Of a stretch of DNA of 64,000 nt, positions 10,646 to 17,846 are shown piece by piece (position 1 is the stretch's first letter; every line of letters begins with the position of its first letter). Below the pieces are notes generated by a model, which did not search any database, was not told the origin of the DNA, and worked only from the letters and a program-made list of their open reading frames with translations. A program made the translations under genes and the position numbers. Origin of the DNA: Zanthoxylum bungeanum (lineage: Eukaryota > Streptophyta > Magnoliopsida > Sapindales > Rutaceae); NCBI GenBank assembly GCA_019454045.1, contig SKCR01034795.1, forward strand, positions 39,529 to 103,528. The letters run 5' to 3'.

Positions 10646-11337
10646 AAACCGAGCCCGAAAGTGTTTGCGGACACATTCGTATTTTGAATCGAGTGGTATC
10701 CGCAAATCGCATCGCGATATCTCATTACTTGATACGAATAGATGATGGATGTATCTAGTCACCTTTAAGGGATGATACATTGTCTCTAATCTCAAAGTAA
10801 GGTAATGATGGCAAATGATGAATTTATTTTGGAGGGAAAACCTTTCACGGTTTTTGAAGGGTTTTTGATTAAAAAATTCATTTTGGTATTGATATCATTC
10901 TTTTATTTTTCATTTGTCTCACACGGTTTTTGAAACATTGAGAACAAAAAAAATAAAAGACATAACACTCTCTCCTCTCCTTCTTCTTCACGCAAGCCGT
11001 GAGCTTCATCCATGGCAGAAAATTGTTTTCTCCATTTTTGCTAGCACAACAAGGGATCAAAGGAGGTGATAGGGAAACGCATTTGGAGCTTGGAGTACTA
11101 GAAATTTGAGGCTTCTCACACTGTTGTTCTTGGCCGAAAACAGCCCCAAGATTTGCAACTTCTATCATTCTTGTTCTTGGCCGCATATCACCCACCTTGG
11201 AGGCTCAAGGATCCTCTTCACCATTTTCGTCACAAAGCTTTGTAAGTATGTTTCCGCCATCCTTCAAGCTTTGCATGTATGTTATTTGTATTTCTATGGC
11301 TTAATCTTTCTTTGGGACTAATTATAGAAACCAACAA

Positions 11338-11352
11338 TGGTATCATTGAGCC
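11338..11352 (+). promoter_or_regulatory. Primer binding site of A, with 2-nt insertion
   Basis: TGGTATCATTGAGCC begins one base after the LTR. Plant copia elements typically use initiator tRNA-Met, whose complement begins TGGTATCAGAGCC. A has an extra TT after TGGTATCA, which would form a bulge, after which pairing resumes with GAGCCA. Confidence 0.8.
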
Positions 11353-11462
11353 ATGTTTAAGCATGAAATACATTAGGGTTAATTTGGGGAAAATTGATTG
11401 AAGCATGTTCTTGTGAAATTGGATGCTAAAGTATGCTTATATGTATGTTATATGATATATTA

Positions 11463-12065
11463 CATGATCAATTTTAAGAAAAATGCATTGGATGATTTTT
11501 CCCCAAAGTGGTTGTCTTGGCCGAATGTGGAGGTGCTTCCATTGGTTTGAATTTTTCATGCACAAGCTTATTTGATGACTTAAGCATGATTACATGTATA
11601 ATATATGATATAATACATGATCAATTTTGAGAAAAATGCATTGGATGATTTTTCCCCAAAATGTTGCTTTGGCCGAATGTGAGGTACTTCCATTAAGTTG
11701 AATTTTTGCATGCACAAGTTCATTGGATGATTTGAGTGTGCTTAAATGTTTGTTATATGATGTATACATGATCAATTTTGAGAAAAATGTATTGGATATT
11801 TTTTCCCCAAAATTGATGCTTGGCCGAATGTGTAGGTCATTTTATGATTTGGAATTTTTCATGCACAAGTTTATTAGATGACTTAAGCATGATTAATGTA
11901 TGATATTTGATGTAATACATGATCAATTTTGAGAAAAATGCATTGGATTTTTTTCCCTAAATTGATGCTTGACCGAAAATGGAGGTCTTTTCACTTTATT
12001 GAATTTTTGCTTTCAAGTTCATTAGATGACTTAAAATCAATACGGTAATAGATTAGTGATTCAAT
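11463..12065 (+). repeat. Four tandem copies of a ~151-bp leader unit
   Basis: Units begin CATGATCAATTTT at 11463, 11616, 11767 and 11918 (periods 153, 151, 151). Each has the AAAAATGCATTGGAT, TTCCCCAAA and TTGGCCGAATGTG phrases; the last copy is most diverged. Related units occur on the minus strand in the leaders of K (950-1320) and C. Confidence 0.85.
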
Positions 12066-13216
12066 TGGATTGAAAAACAAATCGAACCGCAAAAATCTCT
12101 CTTGGCCGAATACAACATGACATGTTAAAGGACTTGATTTTTGTTCAAATAAATGTTAGACAAGTGTTTTGAACAATTGATGATTAATAAATTAAATTGG
12201 TGTTTTTTGAAATATTTGGTTTAATGAATTAATCATGCAATTACACTTTAATCAATTGAATTTTAAAATTTGGAATATTAAAATTTATTATTAATGGACT
12301 TTTATGTTTAATTGGGCCTTATGGGCTTGAAATTGATTTTATGGCACTTAAGGGTGATTCCTTATTTGGGCTTGGTAATTGGGTTTGACCCACATTGACC
12401 AAAGCCCAAGCCTTTATAAATCAATTGAAAGCCCATCGGACTTTAATTAAACACACATTGGATGTTAGTTGGGCTTGGAGACCCAATTTGATAAGATTTA
12501 GAATCTAATCTTTAAAAGCACATTAAAAGTGTAAACATTTAATTTGGAATTAAATAAATTGAATTAATATTGAATGCGACTTAAATTGGATTTAACGGGT
12601 AGTTCGATATAATTCATGAATTCGTACCTTATGTACTTATTCTCAAACGAGTTGGACTCGCGCAAAATCAAACCGTTGATTGAACATTGGATGATCACTT
12701 AAACAAAGACTAATTAATTGGATTAGATTGGTTGTATAGCATGTCTTGAATGAATATACATGTATGTGATGAATGAATAGTGTATAGCGGATGGATATTA
12801 GAAGGGAAAGGGTAATTTTAGAAATTATTGTAAATTTAGAATTTATAAATTGGACCTGCGTGTCCAGCCTTATCTCTTTTATCTCTTTGTATTCTCTTCT
12901 CACCTAATTCCCCTCAATGTAAATGAGGTTTCTCTTATTGTATTATGTAATTGGGTAGAAGTAGAATATTACTAGCGGGGAGTGGAAAGAGGAGTGATTT
13001 GTTCTAGGAACAAATTGTTTTATATATCCATCCGTATATCACTATTAATTTATTTTATGCACTTTATGATGTTTTAGAAGCATGCTTAAGGGTGTATGAT
13101 GATGAGACCTAACAAAGATAATAAATTGGTTGCCAATTACGCATAAATCCCTCAATATATTAAGCAATTATCCTTCCATTGAATGATTCTTGTTCAAGAT
13201 CCAAATTGGCATTGGT

Positions 13217-13596
13217 TTGTTGGCCAAAGTCAAGACCTTTGTCAATTGAGGATGTACTTGAATCATGAGAGTTTTGTTCCACATCGGTGTCTTGTCCAAG
13301 TTGTGATTTGTTGGCCAAAGTCAAGATCACTTCTTGTCCAACGACATTGATTACGAAACTTTCCTTGTCAATGGGTCCCGCTTAACCGGAATCATTAGGT
13401 TTGTTGTGCCAAAGCCAAGGCCTAGATGGTTCGGAGGATATGGTTAGGAAAATGTATTAGATACATTGGCATAAGTATATATACATATGTTTTGGACTTG
13501 GATGTCCACCTAACCGGATCTAGGAATTGGATGGATCCAATTGATCTTTGAGATCTACCTAGTTAAATAGCATACAATTGTTGGCCAAAGTCAAGG
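13217..13596 (+). repeat. Four copies of TTGTTGGCCAAAGTCAAG in the leader
   Basis: Copies at 13217, 13308, 13401 (variant TTGTTGTGCCAAAGCCAAG) and 13578 are spaced 91, 93 and 177 nt apart. The same four, including the variant third copy, occur in D (about 31407, 31500, 31586, 31769), in E (about 40017-40400) and reversed in C (27100-27460). The core TTGGCCAA is palindromic. Confidence 0.8.
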
Positions 13597-13859
13597 TTGT
13601 GTGTTATTTAACGGGATCCTAGCCCACTAGGAAATAGGATTTCCCGAGTTCTCAACAGAGGGTTAGAGACTTGATAAAAATAGTGGGAGGCTAGTATTGA
13701 ATTTGCAATTTCATTCAGATACTTAGCCTTACGCGTCTTTCAAAATTATTTCGTTTAATTAATTAAAATTAGTTGGACTAATTCATTGTTATTGTTCTTG
13801 TAACAGTTTGGCTGTACCCATTTTATCGTTAACTAGATAGTTGGACTATCGTAGTTGAG

Positions 13860-14525
13860 ATGGCTAGCAAGGTAAATGTCCGAGACATCATCATGGGAGA
13901 CAATGTCTTTAAGGGGACAAACTTCGCTAATTGGGAAATGAACCTGAGGATAGTCCTTGGGGCTGAGAGGATGATGTACACTATACAAACACCTCTCCCG
14001 CCTAAGCCCACTGACCCACTTGAGCTGGAGTTATGGAAAACTCACAGCAATGATTGTGACACAGCTCAGGCTATTATGTTAGCTTCGATGACTCAGCACT
14101 TTCGTCGCCAGAATAGGGACTTGGATCCTTATAGTATGATGGCTAGACTTCGAGATCTCCACCGCTCCAACAAGCGGATGGAAAGGTACGAGTTGGTGAA
14201 GAAACTCTTCCGCGCCCGAATGACTGAAGGCGCATCAGTTGAGGCCCACGGGGCTCAAATGATCGCCGATATTGATGAGTTGGCCAATATGGGAATAGTC
14301 TTGGAGGCTGAGCTGACCATAGATTTGATCTTACAGTCACTTCCTGATACTTGGAGACAAATCATAATCAACTATAAGTTGATGGATACGGATGACACTC
14401 TTGGAGAGCTGTTATCCATTTTGAAGGAGTCTGAAAAAGAACTCCAAAAGGGGGCAAGCGCGAGGCGCACTTTACATCGACCTCTCAGAGGCCAAAGGCT
14501 GGGCCCAAAGCTACTGGAGGGGTGA
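13860..14525 (+). CDS. Gag (capsid) of copia element A
   Basis: A 221-codon frame encoding the copia structural protein that assembles the virus-like particle. The start MASKVNVRDIIMGDN and the following NWEMNLRIVLGAE resemble copia gag N-termini. The middle has the alpha-helical capsid region with LKKLF-like and DELANMGI segments, and DLILQSLPDTWR (about residues 158-170) is typical of the UBN2-type gag domain. After ESEKELQKG (about residue 199) the frame runs into a non-homologous tail and stops at 14525. The real continuation (lysine-rich, then the zinc knuckle) is in the -1 frame from 14453. The break is at a run of four A and five G (14446-14454). The ATG follows the predicted splice acceptor by 53 nt. 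The same gag start is recognisable in C (ATG at 26766, minus). Confidence 0.88.
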   Translation: MASKVNVRDIIMGDNVFKGTNFANWEMNLRIVLGAERMMYTIQTPLPPKPTDPLELELWKTHSNDCDTAQAIMLASMTQHFRRQNRDLDPYSMMARLRDLHRSNKRMERYELVKKLFRARMTEGASVEAHGAQMIADIDELANMGIVLEAELTIDLILQSLPDTWRQIIINYKLMDTDDTLGELLSILKESEKELQKGASARRTLHRPLRGQRLGPKLLEG

Positions 14526-15655
14526 GGAAGAAGAAACATAAGAAAAAGGGTAAAGGCAAGTTGACAAAAGCTTCTGGGAAGCCAAGGGACAAATCTCAAG
14601 ATGTCTGCCTCAACTGCGGCAAGAAGGGTCACTGGAAACGTGACTGCCGAATGGGCAAGGGACACAAGGAGGATATCAAGGCAGGCAAGGCACTAGCCTC
14701 TGGTATGTTTGTTATTGAGATAAATATGACTACTTCTAGTTTTAAAAATTGGATTTTTGATTCTGGTTGTGCTGCTCATATTTGTACTGATTTGCAGGAT
14801 CTGCAGGATAGCAGGATGCTGGCTTCAGGGGAGATTGATCTACGAGTCGGAAACGGAACTCCAGTTGCTGTTTTGGCTGTAGGGACTTTTGTTTTGGAAT
14901 TGCCCTCGGGGCATATGCTTAAACTTTTGAACTGTTATTATATACCTAGTTTGACTAGGAATATCATATCTGTATCTTTGTTAACCCAGCATGGGTACAC
15001 TTTTGTATTTAGAAACACTGGGTGTTATTTATATAAAAATGATGCAGAAATTTGCACTGCTGTAGCAAATAATGGCCTTTATATTTTGAATATAAATGAA
15101 TCTCCTAAACATAAAATAACAAACAAAAGGCTCAAAAAGAGTAATCTAAAAGATGAAGCTTACATGTGGCATTGTCGTCTAGGACACATAAACAAGACTC
15201 GCATATCCACACTTTCGAAGAGTGGGTACTTGGACGGATTTGATCTTAATTCATATGATGTCTGCGAATCTTGTCTTTTAGGCAAAATGCCTAAAACACC
15301 TTTTAGTGGTAAAGGTGAACGTGCCACAGAACTGTTAGCCCTCGTTCATAGTGACGTATGTGGGCCCATGTCTAGCCAGGCTAGAGGTGGATATCATTAC
15401 TTCGTAACCTTTACGGATGATGCATCTCGTTATGGTTATGTGTATCTAATGAGACACAAGTCGGAAACTTTTGAGAAATTCAAAGAGTTTCGACACGAAG
15501 TAGAAAAACAAACAGGCAAGAGTATTAAGACATTGCGGTCGGACCGTGGTGGCGAATACTTAAGTTATGAGTTTCAAGATTACTTGAAAGAAAATGGTAT
15601 TCTTTCACAGTGGACTCCTCCTGGAACACCGCAATTAAACGGTGTGTGTGTCTGA
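14453..15655 (+). CDS. Zinc knuckle, protease and integrase N-part of A
   Basis: Open frame continuing gag after the frame break; an ATG at 14522 is internal and unlikely to be a real start. A lysine-rich linker leads to a CCHC nucleocapsid knuckle, CLNCGKKGHWKRDC, at 14606-14647. The aspartic protease follows with DSG at 14759-14767. The integrase zinc-binding domain lies at about 15169-15290 (WHCRLGH ... CESCLLGKM). The integrase core carries the first two catalytic acids in HSDVCGP (near 15350) and RSDRGGEY (near 15540). The frame ends in a GT-repeat slip at 15643-15653, where relatives show GGTGTGTCC and A has four extra bases, just before the third catalytic acid. All visible active-site residues are intact, consistent with a young copy. 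Confidence 0.88.
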   Translation, partial: GKREAHFTSTSQRPKAGPKATGGVRKKKHKKKGKGKLTKASGKPRDKSQDVCLNCGKKGHWKRDCRMGKGHKEDIKAGKALASGMFVIEINMTTSSFKNWIFDSGCAAHICTDLQDLQDSRMLASGEIDLRVGNGTPVAVLAVGTFVLELPSGHMLKLLNCYYIPSLTRNIISVSLLTQHGYTFVFRNTGCYLYKNDAEICTAVANNGLYILNINESPKHKITNKRLKKSNLKDEAYMWHCRLGHINKTRISTLSKSGYLDGFDLNSYDVCESCLLGKMPKTPFSGKGERATELLALVHSDVCGPMSSQARGGYHYFVTFTDDASRYGYVYLMRHKSETFEKFKEFRHEVEKQTGKSIKTLRSDRGGEYLSYEFQDYLKENGILSQWTPPGTPQLNGVCV

Positions 15656-16214
15656 ACGGAGAAACCGTACCTTGTTAGACATGGTAAGGTCGATGATGAG
15701 TCGGACTGAGCTACCAATATCCTTCTGGGGATACGCATTAACCAGTGCGGTACTTATTTTGAATAAGGTTCCGTCAAAGTCTGTTGAACAGACTCCATAT
15801 GAGAAATGGACAGGAAGGAAACCAGGTTTCTCTTTCCTGAAGATTTGGGGATGCTGGGCATATGTTAAACGTTTGGAAGGTACCAAACTAGAACCCAAAT
15901 CAGATAAATGCCTTTTCGTGGGATATCCTAAGGAAACCAAAGGATATTACTTCTATCACCCACAAGAGAACAAAGTGTTTGTTGCTCTACATGCATTTTT
16001 CCTTGAGAAGGAATTCCTAGATGCAGTGGTAAGTGGAGGAAAGTGGAGCTCGATGAAAATGATGAAAATCGTAGTGATACTGTTCCTGGCAATGAATCAA
16101 CGACGGAACATAAACAGACCATCCAGGATGAGTCTGTACCACAATCTTCAGATACACAAGGACCGCGTAGGTCGGAGAGAGTCAGGAAGGTACCTGAGAG
16201 GTATGGGTTCCTGA
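15642..16214 (+). CDS. Integrase C-terminal part of A
   Basis: Continues the integrase after the GT slip: SERRNRTLLDMVRSMM carries the third catalytic acid, then FWGYAL, the C-terminal VGYPKETKGYYFY region (near 15920) and FFLEKEFLDA. Recognisable homology ends near 16040. There AGTGG-AGGAAAG lacks one G compared with element H (AGTGGGAGGAAAG), so the rest of the frame to 16214 is a non-homologous tail. The true continuation is in the frame from 16043. This part binds DNA and ends the integrase before the linker to reverse transcriptase. Confidence 0.83.
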   Translation: MCVSERRNRTLLDMVRSMMSRTELPISFWGYALTSAVLILNKVPSKSVEQTPYEKWTGRKPGFSFLKIWGCWAYVKRLEGTKLEPKSDKCLFVGYPKETKGYYFYHPQENKVFVALHAFFLEKEFLDAVVSGGKWSSMKMMKIVVILFLAMNQRRNINRPSRMSLYHNLQIHKDRVGRRESGRYLRGMGS

Positions 16215-16831
16215 TCTCGCCTCATGTAGATATTAATCTTATTGAGGATAATGAACCGACTACGTATGAGGAAGCAATACAGAATATTGATTCCGCTTTA
16301 TGGCAAGATGCCATGAAGTCCGAGATGGATTCCATGTATGCCAACCAAGTTTGGACACTGGTTGATGCACCAGAAGGCGTAAAGCCTATTGGATGCAGAT
16401 GGATCTTCAAGAAGAAGACCGACATGGATGGCAACGTACAAACGTACAAAGCTAGGCTTGTAGCAAAGGGGTATCGTCAACAATATGGTATTGATTATGA
16501 CGAAACTTTCTCACCCGTTGCCATGATTAAATCCATTCGGATAATGCTTGCAATAGCTGCATATTTCGATTACGAGATATGGCAGATGGACGTTAAAACC
16601 GCTTTCCTTAACGGAAACCTTTTGGAGGATGTTTATATGCAACAACCTGACGGTTTTATCGTACCTAGACTTGCAAACAAGGTTTGTAAGTTAAATCGAT
16701 CCATTTATGGATTGAAGCAAGCATCACGGTCATGGAATCAGCGTTTTGATGAGATCATAAAAGAATATGATTTCGTACAAAACGAGATGATGACCCTTGT
16801 GTATACAAGAAGGTTAGTGGGAGAGCACTGA
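16043..16831 (+). CDS. Linker and reverse transcriptase N-part of A
   Basis: Starts in the acidic linker (ELDENDENRSD, with an apparent 9-nt duplication of GAAAATGAT), passes RRSERVRKVPERYG, then enters reverse transcriptase: EMDSMYANQVW, GCRWIFKKK, KARLVAKGYRQQYGIDYDETFSPVAM, WQMDVKTAFLNGNL and YGLKQASRSWNQRF. These are the finger and early palm motifs of copia RNA-dependent DNA polymerase. Homology ends near 16786, where one base is missing relative to H before the DDPCVY block; the ORF runs on out of frame to 16831. Confidence 0.86.
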   Translation: MELDENDENRSDTVPGNESTTEHKQTIQDESVPQSSDTQGPRRSERVRKVPERYGFLISPHVDINLIEDNEPTTYEEAIQNIDSALWQDAMKSEMDSMYANQVWTLVDAPEGVKPIGCRWIFKKKTDMDGNVQTYKARLVAKGYRQQYGIDYDETFSPVAMIKSIRIMLAIAAYFDYEIWQMDVKTAFLNGNLLEDVYMQQPDGFIVPRLANKVCKLNRSIYGLKQASRSWNQRFDEIIKEYDFVQNEMMTLVYTRRLVGEH

Positions 16832-17832
16832 CTTTTATTGTCCTTTATGTCGACGACGTATTGCTTATAGGCAATGACATTCCCATGCTAACGTCGGTGA
16901 AAGCTTGGCTTTCATTAAAATTCTCCATGAAAGATCTGGGAGAAGCAGCCTTTATTCTGGGAATAAAGATCTACCGGGATAGATCTAGAAAGCTGCTTGG
17001 ACTCTCCCAGAGTACATATATTGACAAAGTGTTGAAGCGATTCAACATGGATCAATCCAAGAAGGGATTGATGCCAATGTCACGTGGTATCCTTCTGTCT
17101 AAGGACATGTGTCCTAAGACTAAAGAAGAGAGAGATAACATGAGTCGGATACCGTTCGCCTCGGCAGTCGGATCGATCATGTATGCCATGATATGTACGC
17201 GACCTGATGTGTCATATGCTTTGAGCATGTGCAGTCGCTATCAGGCCGATCCAGGTGAAGGTCACTGGATGGCTGTTAAGAATATCCTTAAGTATCTTAG
17301 ACGAACCAAGGATGCTTTCTTAATTTATGGAGGTGGAGAACTTGAGGTGTCTGGGTACACCGATGCAAGTTTCCAAACCGACAAGGACGACTTCAAGTCG
17401 CAATCCGGGTACATTTTTTGTTTGAATAACGGAGCAGTGAGCTGGAAATCTTCCAAGCAAGATACTGTTGCCGATTCAACAACAGAAGCGGAGTATATTG
17501 CTGCATCAGAAGCAGCAAAGGAGGCAGTTTGGATCCGAAAATTCCTAATCGGATTAGGAGTAGTTCCGTTAGCTGCTGAGCCCGTGCCATTGTATTGTGA
17601 CAATAACGGGGCTATAGCACAAGCTAAGGAACCAAGGTCTCATCAACGATCCAAGCATGTTCTTCGGCGTTACCATCTGATTCGGGAGATTATACATCGT
17701 GGCGATGTAAAAGTCGAGAAGGTCGCATCGGATGACAACATTGCAGATCCGCTGACGAAGGCTGTTCTTCAGCAAGTGTTTGAACGACATATACATAGTT
17801 CAGGTATTAGATGCTTGAGTGACTGGCTATAG
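16789..17832 (+). CDS. Reverse transcriptase C-part and RNase H of A
   Basis: Resumes at DDPCVYKK and carries the catalytic YVDD at 16846-16857, LGEAAFILGIKI, the connection with FASAVGSIMYAMICTRPDVSYALS, then RNase H: YTDASFQ, TEAEYIAASEAAKEAVW, LYCDNNGAIA and HLIREI ... DDNIADPLTK, giving the usual D-E-D-D set. It ends with LSDWL and TAG at 17832, four bases before the polypurine tract. The length and uninterrupted frame match intact copia elements. An internal ATG at 16861 is not a real start. There is no env or extra ORF after pol. Confidence 0.9.
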   Translation, partial: DDPCVYKKVSGRALTFIVLYVDDVLLIGNDIPMLTSVKAWLSLKFSMKDLGEAAFILGIKIYRDRSRKLLGLSQSTYIDKVLKRFNMDQSKKGLMPMSRGILLSKDMCPKTKEERDNMSRIPFASAVGSIMYAMICTRPDVSYALSMCSRYQADPGEGHWMAVKNILKYLRRTKDAFLIYGGGELEVSGYTDASFQTDKDDFKSQSGYIFCLNNGAVSWKSSKQDTVADSTTEAEYIAASEAAKEAVWIRKFLIGLGVVPLAAEPVPLYCDNNGAIAQAKEPRSHQRSKHVLRRYHLIREIIHRGDVKVEKVASDDNIADPLTKAVLQQVFERHIHSSGIRCLSDWL

Positions 17833-17846
17833 GCCAAGTGGGAGAT
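17833..17846 (+). promoter_or_regulatory. Polypurine tract of A
   Basis: GCCAAGTGGGAGAT sits immediately before the 3' LTR and primes plus-strand DNA synthesis. The same sequence precedes the 3' LTRs of C, D, H and J, with a variant in E (GTGGAAGAT). Confidence 0.85.

Larger units (their letters stand above)
9321..11336 (+). mobile_element. 5' LTR of A
   Basis: Starts TGTTAGACATTATGACCC and ends ...AAACCAACA, followed by one base and the primer binding site. It is almost identical to 17847-19867. The differences I can see are a few substitutions and about ten 1-3-nt indels, mostly in homopolymers or dinucleotide runs. It carries a TATA-like box, the palindrome array, the GCTAGCACA/GGTGATAGGG block and a consensus splice donor near its end. 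Confidence 0.95.
11242..13806 (+). other. Predicted leader intron of A
   Basis: Donor GTAAGTAT at 11242 is a perfect match to the U1 consensus, near the end of the LTR. A branch-point-like CTAAT at 13778-13782 precedes a T-rich tract and the acceptor AACAG ending at 13806, 53 nt before the gag ATG. Equivalent donor, CTAAT and AACAG signals are kept in C, D and E despite heavy decay elsewhere. Splicing would remove the primer binding site and most of the leader. This is prediction only. Confidence 0.5.

Noticed and set aside
10878..11321. ORFs on both strands in the 3' third of the A LTR (also 19423-19852).
   Set aside because: They overlap on opposite strands, have no recognisable domain, and lie in the U5 part of the LTR.
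11463..12065. Regular repeats considered as a CRISPR-like array.
   Set aside because: Units are contiguous ~151-bp tandem repeats without unique spacers, in a plant retrotransposon leader.
17833..17846. Search for an envelope-like gene after pol in A.
   Set aside because: The pol stop lies next to the polypurine tract, leaving no room for another gene.
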